Source of the DNA: Nemertoderma westbladi
Lineage: Eukaryota > Xenacoelomorpha > Nemertodermatida > Nemertodermatidae
Assembly: GCA_032718475.1 (NCBI GenBank)
Contig: JAUCBJ010001069.1
Location: forward strand, 1-22,241
Direction: 5' to 3'
DNA length: 22,241 nucleotides
In this document: positions 8,403 to 16,924 of the stretch, in pieces
Layout of the letters: each line of letters starts with the position of its first letter
Position numbering within the stretch: the stretch's first letter is position 1
Made by a program: the position numbers and the translations under genes
The notes under the pieces: model-generated
Seen by the model: the letters and a program-made list of their open reading frames with translations, nothing else
What the model was told of the DNA's origin: nothing
The model's database searches: none

Positions 8403-8671
8403 CTGACTTCTATTTTTTAACCTTGTAACCCTTGTAATCCTGCATTTGCTATGTGGCTATAATCACGCCAGCACTTTTTATAAATTTGTGATTTATTATG
8501 ATAAATCACCTAATTATGATTTATAGGGCAAGTTACGAACTGAGCCACCATGCCATGAGCATCCTACTCTTAGTCACTTCGAGGGGATGGGCACAATGTG
8601 CTCCCGTTCTGCTCCCCCAACTTCCACTAATTGTCGGCCATGATGGGTTACAGCCGTCTTTTGACAAAATT
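8403..8671. other. Spacer before the satellite array
   Basis: Mixed sequence with an inverted AT-rich block near 8490-8520 (taaatttgtgatttattatgataaat). A weak open frame at 8498 runs into the satellite and is not supported as a gene. Confidence 0.4.
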
Positions 8672-10042
8672 ATGGCTGTTTTTTTACTCAAAAACTCGAC
8701 TTTTAACACTTTTGATGTCAAAATGGTCAAAAAGCGAGAGAAAAAGGCTATTTTGGATAGAAAAACTCGCTTTTTTTTACAGTTTGGCTAAAAGTGAGGA
8801 AATGATCCAGTTTTAGAGCTGTTTTTTTTTTACTCAAAAACTCGACTTTTAACACTTTTGATGTCAAAATGGTCAAAAAGCGAGAGAAAAAGGCTATTTT
8901 GGCTAGAAAAACTCGCTTTTTTTTACAGTTTGGCTAAAAGTGAGGAAATGATCGAGTTTTAGAGCTGTTTTATTACTCAAAAACTCGACTTTTAACACTT
9001 TTGATGTCAAAATGGTCAAAAGGCGAGCGAAAAAAGAGAAAAAGGCTATTTTCTTTACAAAAACTCGCTTTTTTTCACAGTTTGGCTAAAAATGAGGAAA
9101 ATATCGAGTTTTAGAGCTGTTTTTTACTCAAAAAGTCGACTTTTAACACTTTTGATGTCAAAATGGTCAAAAAGCGAGAGAAAAAGGCTATTTTGGTTAC
9201 AAAAACTCGCTTTTTTTCACAGTTTGGCTAAAAGTGAGGAAAAGATCGAGTTTTAGAGCTGTTTTTTTACTCAAAAACTCGACTTTTAACAGTTTTGATG
9301 TCAAAATGGTCAAAAAGCGAGAGAAAAAGGCTATTTTGGTTACAAAAACTCGCTTTTTTTCACAGTTTGGCTAAAAGTGAGGAAAAGATCGAGTTTTAGA
9401 GCTGTTTTTTTACTCAAAAACTCGACTTTTAACACTTTTGATGTCAAAATGGTCAAAAGGCGAGTGAATAAGGCTATTTTGGTTACAAAAACTCGCTTTT
9501 TTTCACAATTTGGCTAAAAGTTAGGAAATGATAGATTTTTAGCGCTGTTTTTTTACTCAAAAATTCGACTTTTAACACTTTTGGTGTCAAAATGGTCAAA
9601 AAGCGAGAGAAAAAGGCTATTTTGGTTACAAAAACTCGCTTTTTTTTCACAATTTGGCTAAAAGTTAGGAAATGATAGATTTTTAGCGCTGTTTTTTTAC
9701 TCAAAAACTCGACTTTTAACAGTTTTGGTGTCAAAATGGTCAAAAAGCGAGAGAAAAAGGCTATCTTGGTTACAAAAACTTGCTTTTTTTCACAGTTTAG
9801 CTAAAAGTGAGGAAAAGATCGAGTTTTAGAGCAGTTTTTTTACTCAAAAACTCGACTTTTAACACTTTTGATGTCAAAATGGTCAAAAAGCGAGAGAAAA
9901 AGGCTATTTTGGTTACAAAAACTCGCTTTTTTTCACAGTTTGGCTAAAAGTGAGGAAAAGATCGAGTTTTAGAGCTGTTTTTTTACTCAAAAACTCGACT
10001 TTTAATACTTTTGGTGTCAAAATTGTCAAAAGGCGAGTGACA
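8672..10042. repeat. Satellite array, ~143-bp monomer, about ten copies
   Basis: Monomers begin 'actcaaaaactcgac' at 8686, 8832, 8975, 9126, 9269, 9412, 9555, 9699, 9842 and 9985; spacing is 143-144 bp except for 146 and 151 in the first half. The monomers at 9269 and 9842 are nearly identical, and those starting at 9412 and 9555 share variant ends ('agatttttagcgctg'), pointing to unequal exchange. Each unit has two self-complementary pairs: aaaaagcgag with ctcgcttttt within the unit, and tcgagtttt with aaaactcga across the unit boundary. The last unit is truncated. The length is close to a nucleosome repeat core. Confidence 0.95.
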
Positions 10043-10071
10043 ACGATCTTCTGACAATACAAAAGACAAAT

Positions 10072-10173
10072 AAATTTATTATTCATTTTGTGAAGTCAAA
10101 TTTATTATTCATTTTGTGAAGTCAAATTTATTATTCATTTGTGAAGTAAGATTTGTTGTTCGTTTGCGCAGTC
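10072..10173. repeat. 26-bp tandem minisatellite, four copies
   Basis: Units start at 10072, 10098, 10124 and 10149. The first two are identical (aaatttattattcattttg...), the third lacks one T and the fourth is diverged. Confidence 0.9.
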
Positions 10174-10337
10174 TGTATTATATTACATTATATATTGTAT
10201 TATTTATGCTAGATATGACTATGAGACTATAATATTGGAACTGTACACGTACAGGCTGCACCGAACTATATACTGTAGCACTTCCTGTGAGACTAGCTAT
10301 ACTATAGTGTGTATGCCTGTACCTGATGATGATAGGC
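10174..10337. other. AT-rich spacer, nothing identified
   Basis: It contains only imperfect TA-rich and 'tatactgtag'-type words. Confidence 0.5.
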
Positions 10338-10454
10338 ACCACTATGGAGTGTGTCACCATTTTTTTTTCAATTTTAAAACGCATTTTATTGGGGTTTAAG
10401 TGTTCTTATATATGAGCTATGCCTTTGTTTTTAAGGTTAGTTTGCGATTTGGGC

Positions 10455-10647
10455 CCAACCCTAACCCTAAGTCAGAAGTGTCATGTAACCCTAACCCTAA
10501 GTGATTGTTGCAAAATGGTGATTTTGGGTCAGGTGCCCAAGGCACCGTCAAGGTGCCGAAGGCACCGTCAAGGCCCAAAATCATCATTTTGCAACAATCA
10601 CTTAGGGTTAGGGTTACATGACTCTTCTGACTTAGGGTTGGGGCTTG
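10455..10647. repeat. Long hairpin with telomere-like TTAGGG words
   Basis: The left arm (10455-10528) and right arm (10574-10647) are inverted copies, nearly perfect over about 64 bases with two or three mismatches, separated by a 45-base loop. The left arm holds 'aaccctaaccctaa' twice and the right arm 'ttagggttagggtt' once. The loop holds two copies of 'aaggcaccgtcaaggtgcc' or its start. The telomere-like words are probably part of the element and not a real telomere, since there is no long array. Confidence 0.85.
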
Positions 10648-10786
10648 CCATGGCCCAATGTATTTATGAAACTGTGTTCCAGAACACATTTTTTATAAAA
10701 CACTAGCTACCATTAATAACACTAGCTACCATAAAAAACCACTAGCTACTACTTTTTAAGAATGCTGTGCCGGCTTGTCAACAAAA

Positions 10787-10974
10787 TTTCACCGCCACAA
10801 CTCCCTATCACCCATTACATTTGCTAGATCATCCGCATCTTTGAGGCCAGTGTCCTTTAAGATGCGTCTCAAGAAAGTCATGGGCTGTCCACCATGCTTA
10901 TTCACTCCATGAGGCTGCCAAAGTACAAGATTATGCACTGGCTTTGTCCTCACGGCGAAAGCAATGTCCTGCAA
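10787..10974 (-). pseudogene. LINE protein C-terminal tail in shifted frame
   Basis: The tail 'VHNLVLWQPHGVNKHGGQP' and 'DLANVMGDRELWR' is the end of the LINE protein in a third frame. It stops 12 codons before the end seen in the copy at 20851-21106, because TGA stands where that copy has TGC. Confidence 0.8.
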
Positions 10975-12213
10975 AGCGGAGGCGATTTTGTTCTAGTGTC
11001 AAGCTTGGGGGAACCAATGAGACACCTCCAATGTTATATAGTGTCTGGTTGGAGATGTGTGCATTGTACTTGACACAATGAACCCGGCGTAGCATTCTTG
11101 TGAATGTGCCATCCAGAGATTTGATGTCCTCAGCAGTTAGAGCCCAGCATGGACTCCCGTAGAGGAGTACTGGAACTACTGCTGCTCTAAATAATCGGAC
11201 CTTAAGTTTCCGATTAATTCTCGGTGACTTCCAAATCCTGGAAAGCCTATTCAAGGCTGCCCATGCCTTTCCCTTACGTATTCGAAGGTCCTCACCTGAC
11301 TTCCGGATCCATGATCCCAGGTAACAGAAGTCGTCCACATGCTCAAGCATACCATCCTTTGAGCTTATGCTCATCCGATCAGAGACTTGCTGAGGACTTT
11401 CAAAGTTAACTGTCAGAATTTTGGTCTTTCTGGAGTTAATAAAAAGACCAACACTAGAAGCAGCATGTTCTAACGAGCTGAGGAGCCGTTGGGCTCCCTC
11501 TAATGATTCTGAGAGTACTCCTAAGTCATCAGCAAAGTCTAGATCAGTTAGGTACTTGGCAGGATTTCCTCGACTTCTGGAGCCAGTAGGTGGAGTTATC
11601 ATCACCCCATCATCATTATAATGATCTAAGGACATGCGTAGAACATAGTCAACCACAATAATGAACAAGAATGGTGCAAGTGTGTCTCCTTGGAGGACGC
11701 CCCATAACACTTCAAATGGTTCTGTGTCACCATCAACAGTAGACACAAATGTAGTCGAACCATCGTATACTGATCTGATTGCTGCAATAATTTCATCTGG
11801 AATCCCATATAATGAAAGTATGCTGAACATACGTGAGCGAGAGACTGAATCAAAGGCCTTGAAGAAGTCAACAAAGATAACAGCCAGATGCCTGTCTTTC
11901 TTTTTTGATAACTCTTCAATTATCCTTCTAAGTGCCAAAATGGGCTCCATTGTCCCACGATCTTTACGGAACCCATTCTGATTTCCACGGAGCAGTCTCT
12001 CAATGGGATCCCTGATGCGATTTAATAGAATCCTATTGTATAGCTTTGCAGCAATCGAGATCAATGAGATTCCCCGAAAAGAACCATAGAGTGTTAGGTT
12101 GCCCTTCTTGGGAACTGGCACCAACTTATTTGTTTTCATTTCTTGTGGGACTCTTGTTGTTCGGTACATGTCTACTATGATGGGATAGATGAGCTTTAAA
12201 CACTCAGGTATTT
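10931..12213 (-). CDS. LINE reverse transcriptase domain
   Basis: This is the continuation of the LINE protein in the shifted frame. Numbered from the Met at 12169, the palm motifs are present: 'FVDFFKAFDSV' with the first Asp at 101, 'GVLQGDTLAPFLF' at 157-169, and the FADD catalytic box at 212-215. Fingers text precedes them ('KLVPVPKKGN', 'QNGFRKDRGT'). The frame is open upstream of that Met as far as 12213, so the Met is internal. The C-terminus has the 'RFAGHCFRRED' signature seen at the end of many RTE and related LINE proteins. It then hits a stop at 10931 because of an extra base in 'gacaaagcc', which the second copy reads 'gaccagcc'. Catalytic residues are intact; the lesions are frameshifts only. 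Confidence 0.85.
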
Positions 12214-14073
12214 TAAAGACCTAGGGGGAACACCATCTACTCCACTGGCACGATTGGTCTTAATGCTCTTTGCAGCAGCCTTCACTTCTGCAAAGGAGAT
12301 ATCGCCAATGGGAATATCTGGGAGTACAGACTCAGACACTTTTACTTCTATAAAGTTATCAGGCAATACCCTGTCATTATTGAGGAGCTTTTCAAAGTGG
12401 GCTTTCCAACCATTGAGGCGATCGGCTGGTGATTCAGCCTTAACCTTGGTGGTTGGTTGGCTTTTCCGCCCAGTAAGCAGATTGATCGATTTCCATGCCT
12501 GGGATGATTGCCTGCGGTCGTCAGCATCATTGATGGCATCAACCTGTTGGTTTATTAGCTCCTGTAGATTAGCAGCGTACTGCCTGTTCAGGGACCTAGA
12601 TGCAGCCTTAACTGCATTCTTGGCCGCTGTAGTCTGTTTGAGTCGGGACTCTTTCTGCGCCTTATGAAGGTCATTTCGGCACTTCTGAATTTTGTTGTCA
12701 GTCCAGGGGGCCCTTTTCCTGTTTCGAGGGTATACAGGAACTGTTTCTGCAGCCGCTAACTTAACTGCTTCTGTAAAGGCAGTATAGCCCTCACAGTGAT
12801 CTGCCACCTCAGAGGCAAGAGCCTCATACCTGTTGCTCAGCTGTAGTGTGAAGCTGGATCTCACACTTGGCTGTTGCAACAGAGAGGACCAGTCATGCCG
12901 CGGCAAGGCAGATTTCGTTGTTCTGCTAGCACGCAGACTAAGTCTTACCTTGGCCACAATAAGGCGGTGATCACTGGAGAAGGGTCGAAGTGTAAATGCA
13001 TTACAGTCTTGTATAGAGCTCCTGTATTTCCTCAGAAACAGAATATGGTCTATCTGGGACTTGTGACCACTGGGTCCACTATGAGTCCATAGCTTTCCAG
13101 TTCGCTTCTTGAACTGGGTTCCAGCCGAAAACAATCCATTTCCAGAGATAAAATCCTGAAGATGGACAGAATTTCGGTTAACACTATTGCTATAGACCCA
13201 GGGCGATGTAGGTGATTGATGCAGACTTGCATTAAAGTCTCCCAGGAATGTTAAGAATGCATGCTGATCCACTCCATCAGTAGCTGCTTGTAGATTGTGG
13301 TAGAAATTTTCCACCTCCTCTACAGGGGCAACACTAGTTGGAGAGTAGCACACAATCAGAACCACCTTAGGAAACTTCTTAGCCAGTCTTCCAGAACATG
13401 AGAAGTGGCAACGGATGATGCGGTTAGAGATTTGGTCTATTTTGTCCAATGCTGCATGTGCAGTTGGATTCATCAATAGACCAATTCCACCATTGCCTCT
13501 ATCATCTGCTGATGCGAGGGCGAGTCGCCAACCGCCCCCCATGTCCTTAATCAGAACCTCATCAGTCTGTCCAGTCTGCATTCGTTGCTCTTGAACACCC
13601 ACTGCGCTAAGAGAAAGCTTATCTGCCAAGGCAGTCAGCTCACCTTGTCGCATTGGGGACCCGAGTGTTAGGGTGTTTACTGAGGCTAGTCTTGTGACTT
13701 GCCTCAGATTCACCAATGGCTTTGTTGGTCGGGGTGGAATATGAGAGTAGCCTCCAACTCCAGAATCCCTCTCCCCATCACAATCTGGCCTTCCTGGTGA
13801 CCCAGGGTTTGGGCCAGAAAGGTCATCAGGAAAGGGACTCAAAGAATTGTTGGCTGCTCTCTCTCCAGTAGGGGGTGAGACAGGCAGCCGGTCAGGAGTT
13901 AACTGACGCCTGTGAGGCCGATTGTGTCCGGTAATTCCACTGGCCTCTAGTGGCTGGACCTCCGCATTGCTAATGTAATCCATAGTGGGGGTTTGGGGGT
14001 GCTTTTTTGCCGAGTCAGCTCTCTTGGCAAATACCACACCCTGGTTTGCCATTCCACAGGGTGGGTGTCGCAA
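12196..14073 (-). CDS. LINE endonuclease and start of reverse transcriptase
   Basis: A 625-codon frame. Residues 1-120 are proline-rich and poorly structured. Residues 130-380 are an apurinic/apyrimidinic-type endonuclease with all expected active-site positions: N133, E162, the D-x-N pair at 279/281 ('LGDFNAS'), D342 ('SQIDHILF') and the SDH triad at 367-369. This domain nicks target DNA for target-primed reverse transcription. Residues 440-600 are the linker, ending with the RT entry region 'GVDGVPPRSLKYL'. A single missing base in the A-run near 12215 then moves the frame, and the RT goes on in the next segment. The first Met at 14073 is a fair start because the leader upstream has no protein-like text. 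Confidence 0.85.
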   Translation of the reverse strand: MRHPPCGMANQGVVFAKRADSAKKHPQTPTMDYISNAEVQPLEASGITGHNRPHRRQLTPDRLPVSPPTGERAANNSLSPFPDDLSGPNPGSPGRPDCDGERDSGVGGYSHIPPRPTKPLVNLRQVTRLASVNTLTLGSPMRQGELTALADKLSLSAVGVQEQRMQTGQTDEVLIKDMGGGWRLALASADDRGNGGIGLLMNPTAHAALDKIDQISNRIIRCHFSCSGRLAKKFPKVVLIVCYSPTSVAPVEEVENFYHNLQAATDGVDQHAFLTFLGDFNASLHQSPTSPWVYSNSVNRNSVHLQDFISGNGLFSAGTQFKKRTGKLWTHSGPSGHKSQIDHILFLRKYRSSIQDCNAFTLRPFSSDHRLIVAKVRLSLRASRTTKSALPRHDWSSLLQQPSVRSSFTLQLSNRYEALASEVADHCEGYTAFTEAVKLAAAETVPVYPRNRKRAPWTDNKIQKCRNDLHKAQKESRLKQTTAAKNAVKAASRSLNRQYAANLQELINQQVDAINDADDRRQSSQAWKSINLLTGRKSQPTTKVKAESPADRLNGWKAHFEKLLNNDRVLPDNFIEVKVSESVLPDIPIGDISFAEVKAAAKSIKTNRASGVDGVPPRSLKYLSV

Positions 14074-14469
14074 TGGAGTCAGATATGAGGCCCATCACCC
14101 ATATCTACTCTGGCGCACATGACCCACCATTGGCTGTTGCAGCTCATCTGCTGGGTCATGCCCTGTACCCTTGCTGCCAGGTGCAGGTCGCAGTGAAGTG
14201 CTCTCAGAGTGGACATGAGAACACTCTACTCCTGACCAGCCATTGGTAGATCACCATCTGCCTGGTCAGGCCATATACCCCTGCAGCCAAGTATATGGGT
14301 CCTTAATCCAGGACCAAGGGCGTCCTTATTCCAGAACGAAGGGGGTCCTAGTTACAGGACCAGATTTGCCCTAGTAAGAGGGTCTATGCAGCTACAGGTG
14401 GCACCTCCTTTATGCTGCATGGAGGTGGCAAGTTTTCTTGATCAATGACCTAGAATACCTGACCTGACC
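14074..14469 (-). other. LINE 5' leader
   Basis: About 400 bases precede the first Met. The sequence is less AT-rich than the flanks and holds short internal repeats of 'ctgg/ggtcatgcc' type. It starts with 'ggtcaggtcaggtattc' directly after the duplication word. Confidence 0.6.
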
Positions 14470-14635
14470 TAACACTAGCTACAACAATATTGCAATAAAA
14501 AATTGTTAAAAAAGTAAATTGAAATAGATAAAAAATTTCATCAAAAATGGTGACACATTCCATAGTAGTGTCAAGATGATATAACTATCGAAACACCTTG
14601 TATTATTTACTGTAGGCCTATATTAAAATTTCTGC

Positions 14636-15623
14636 TTAGATTCTGCCATCTAACAGACGGTGGGCCTCCCAGCCAAGGAACTCCTGAATGCATTGTTTAA
14701 GCTTCATTCTGGCCTCATCCCGATCTGTATCCAACGTCTGCCCCAGTTGTTCAGTGACAACACTAAGCATGCCAATCTCCTTTTCATGGGATGTGAAGCA
14801 GTGCATGCGGGCGACAGAGAAGGTAGCTGCAAACTCATTCTCACCTATGTGGATGTCTGTACTCAGATCGAATGTGAATGGAGCTCCACGAGAATGGACT
14901 GCCCCGATGGCCAGTTTAAGGCCTCCTCGCTTCTTGCCTTATTATTAATTCATCTGAAGGGAATCCGGGAGATGAAGGAATGTCTCTGTTAAAATACCCA
15001 TCAATGATGCCGACTTGACCACTCTTTCCACTGATAACCAGTGTGCCAACATGGTGGATACTGCTTGCACATCCTCCAGACTTTAAGACCATGTATACGG
15101 AAGGCGAGTGTTTTAGGACGTCCCACAAAGAGGTATGTTGGCTAAATCCACCTTGATCGATAGGTGTGACCCTTTTGACGATGACGTTTGAATGTCTGAC
15201 AAATCCAATGACAACATGGCGAGTAGGGGGTCGGTTCCTGAACAGTTCAATGTACTCCTCATGGTCTAGAAGTCCATCAAGGCTTTCATTTTCGGTAACC
15301 GAACCTACTGTTACTAGAATCACTGCTTTGGCTTGGAGTTCTTCTGGTGTTACTTTACCACAATTGTATATTCGTTGTTTCGGAGATGCTTTGGTACTTC
15401 CAGAGAGTACTGATATCGTTATTCCCTTACGAAACGTTGGATTTTCAATGCAGAAAGTTTTAAGGGCGTCCGAGATGTGTTTCAGAAGGACGTTTCGTTG
15501 CCCAATTTCATGCTGTATCTTGGTAGAATCCATGTATGGTATGGATGTAGGGTCATCTTTGTTGATGTAGTCGTCTGAGCGAACTACAAGGTGGCGTCGC
15601 ATCCACAAAAGCGCTTTATCCAT
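14636..15623 (-). CDS. Unrecognised protein gene with one frameshift
   Basis: A 235-codon frame starts at Met 15623 (MDKALLWMRRHLVV) and stops at 14916. Protein-like text then goes on in a neighbouring frame to a TAA at 14636-14638 ('LAIGAVHSRGAPFTFDLST' to 'KQCIQEFLGWEAHRLLDGRI'). A one-base change near 14940 would join them, for about 325 residues. The frame is also open about 35 codons upstream of the Met with coding-like text ('FLENFCHQNCIFTFSNV'), so the real start may be further up or on another exon. The middle looks globular, with alternating beta-like strands ('AVILVTVGS', 'HVVIGFVRHSNVIVKRV', 'VGTLVISGKSGQVGIIDGYF'). No signal peptide, membrane helix or known catalytic motif is evident. 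It faces away from a PolB fragment 270 bp off, so a viral or Polinton origin is possible but unproven. Confidence 0.55.
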
Positions 15624-15880
15624 TAGGGTGGACGGAGCGAAGGCAGGTTTTATTGCATTAGTGACATTGCTGAAGGTGAAGATGCAGTTTTGATGGCAGA
15701 AATTTTCGAGAAAAGTTGAAGTAATTAATATTTATGTTGATTTGATTACAGTACCGGCACCTATACTAGGGTTCTAATATGTTACATTATTAGAAAATTA
15801 TATATTTTATATTCTAAGATTCTAGAAAACGTAATTCGTAATAATAGCCATGGTGTTGAAATCAAATAATTGGGAAAATT
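15624..15880. other. Spacer between divergent coding segments
   Basis: The first ~100 bp may be coding on the minus strand (upstream extension of the 15623 frame). The rest is AT-rich with no feature. Confidence 0.4.
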
Positions 15881-16216
15881 TTTGATGCGGGTACAATGTT
15901 AGGCGAAATGACGGAAGAACTTGATGGGAAGCATATTGTGGGTATTTTTGCATCAGGTGGACCAAAGTGTGTGATAAAATGTTTCAGTTTAACCTACAAA
16001 AACAGTCAAGTACTGAACCACAATACTACGATAAAAATTGTAAAACCCGAAACTGGCCCCGTAACTACTGCCAATAAGTCAAAAATGTGTAGAGATGCAA
16101 AAAATATGATACTTGTTAATAAATATCAGGAAAGGGTTAACAGATTTGCCTCTGATAAAAGGGTTTTGAATAACATTAATGAAGACAATGTCGACACAGT
16201 CCCATATGGCTATTAG
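15881..16216 (+). pseudogene. C-terminal fragment of a Polinton/Maverick-type family B DNA polymerase
   Basis: The 106 codons from 15896, plus a few before them, match the conserved end of protein-primed type B polymerases of Polintons, adintoviruses and relatives. They read 'LGEMTEELDGKHIVGIFASG', then 'GPK', then the 'CFSLTYKNSQVLN' block (usual form: KGF-x-LNYKNS), and end with 'KRVLNN' and 'TVPYGY'. The polymerase copies the element's linear DNA from a protein primer. The polymerase core motifs and exonuclease are not found upstream; only a spacer and an opposite-strand gene lie there. This is thus an isolated tail, either a truncated relic or a last exon. The family call rests on recognised pattern, not a search. 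Confidence 0.7.
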
Positions 16217-16261
16217 CGCAATGATAAAAGTTATAAAAACAAAATTAACAAGTTTAATTAA

Positions 16262-16393
16262 TACCCCATTGTATGCCTTCCATAGGTCTGAAAGAATAGT
16301 TCCTGGATGAACATGAACATACTCTTCGATAATTGGCAGCAAAGTTTGGGCATTGGCAGGAGCTCTGTCATGAGACCCATATACACAGTGCAC
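16262..16393 (-). pseudogene. ISXO2/Merlin-like transposase fragment
   Basis: Read on the minus strand, 'RAPANAQTLLPIIEEYV' followed by 'PGTILSDLWKAYNG' is the signature of the DDE domain of ISXO2-like (IS1595/Merlin) transposases. The Asp of 'SDLWKAY' is one of the catalytic acids. The text ends at a possible splice donor (ATGGG|GTATTA) and runs into non-coding sequence, so this is one exon or a relic. The other catalytic parts are absent nearby. Confidence 0.6.
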
Positions 16394-16634
16394 AGGTGCA
16401 AATACTGGTTTAACTGGAGATTTTTGCGGTTATTTGAAAAAGTCGAAACGCAGTTTTTTGACCTTTTTTGAAACTCACATCTGTATGTAGTTTGGTTACA
16501 TATAATGCACTTAGTGAAATTCTAGAACGAAAAGTGTGTATTTTGACACCTGTTTGCTAGAATTTTTTTGCAGTTCCGGATCCCTCTTGTTTCCTGTACT
16601 TGGCCGTTTCAACAAGTGTCTTGTGTGATATATG
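16394..16634. other. Spacer, nothing identified
   Basis: Mixed AT-rich sequence with a short inverted word (gcagttttttgaccttttttg). No gene or repeat is supported. Confidence 0.4.
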
Positions 16635-16639
16635 TAGAG
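16635..16639. repeat. Target-site duplication (left), tagag
   Basis: Five bases identical to 21627-21631 on the other side of the LTR element; 5 bp is usual for Ty3/Gypsy integration. Confidence 0.9.
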
Positions 16640-16793
16640 TGACTAATCAGGAGGGCAGGGTACAGCAATGCAGAAAGCCGTAGTACGTATGTCCTACTGT
16701 ATAATCAGGATGGATATAATAAAACATAACATAACCAAGATAGCTACGCCATCTAGCGGGCCAAAGGCGTAGGGCTTATGATGATACTACACA
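16640..16793 (-). repeat. 3' LTR of the Gypsy element (154 bp)
   Basis: It differs from the LTR at 21472 by two substitutions and one missing base. In element orientation it starts TGTGTAGTATC and ends GATTAGTCA. It is short for the family and shows no consensus TATA box or AATAAA. Confidence 0.95.
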
Positions 16794-16795
16794 TA

Positions 16796-16804
16796 CCCCT
16801 CTTT
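16796..16804 (-). promoter_or_regulatory. Polypurine tract
   Basis: In element orientation the bases AAAGAGGGG lie two bases before the 3' LTR, the expected site for plus-strand priming. Confidence 0.8.
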
Positions 16805-16924
16805 AGGTGGGGTGGGGTTGGCGTTAGCACCTCAAAACAAATAGTTTTTAAACAATTTATTGCGGAGTTACGGGTTACTCTAGTTTGTTATACTCGCTGT
16901 TCGAGTAACGTAAGGGCGGTTTTA

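Larger units (their letters stand above)
10730..14469 (-). mobile_element. RTE-like non-LTR retrotransposon (LINE), near full length
   Basis: The element reads on the minus strand from 14469 to 10730 (3,740 bp). A 13-bp word, taacactagctac, lies at both edges (10717-10729 and 14470-14482), fitting a target-site duplication. The left side has extra partial copies of this word, so its exact edge is uncertain. It has a ~400-bp 5' leader, an apurinic-type endonuclease joined to a reverse transcriptase in one long frame, and a short 3' end, the plan of RTE-like elements. The frame is broken at about 12215 and 10950 by single-base changes, and a stop replaces a Cys codon near 10786. This copy is therefore dead. 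A second copy of its 3' end lies at 20851-21106. Confidence 0.85.
10338..14571. mobile_element. Inverted-repeat (fold-back/MITE-like) element split by a LINE
   Basis: The left flank 10338-10364 and right flank 14545-14571 are inverted copies of a 26-27-base block around 'atggtgacaca[c/t]tccatag', with two mismatches. Inside the left part is a strong hairpin (10455-10647). Taking out the LINE (10730-14469) leaves a unit of roughly 0.5 kb with inverted ends and a central hairpin. That is the form of a fold-back or MITE-like element. Its exact ends and target duplication are not certain, since homology fades outside the 27-base block. Confidence 0.45.

Noticed and set aside
9483-9743. Minus-strand open frame of 86 codons in the satellite
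   Set aside because: The protein simply repeats the satellite monomer twice; it is a by-product of tandem repetition.
8686-10042. CRISPR-like array
   Set aside because: Whole ~143-bp units repeat without unique spacers; it is a satellite, and the context is eukaryotic.
10455-10647. Telomere or interstitial telomere array
   Set aside because: Only pairs of TTAGGG-type units occur, inside a hairpin; no extended array.
12254-12667. Plus-strand open frame of 137 codons
   Set aside because: It lies opposite the LINE protein, whose endonuclease and RT motifs explain the sequence.
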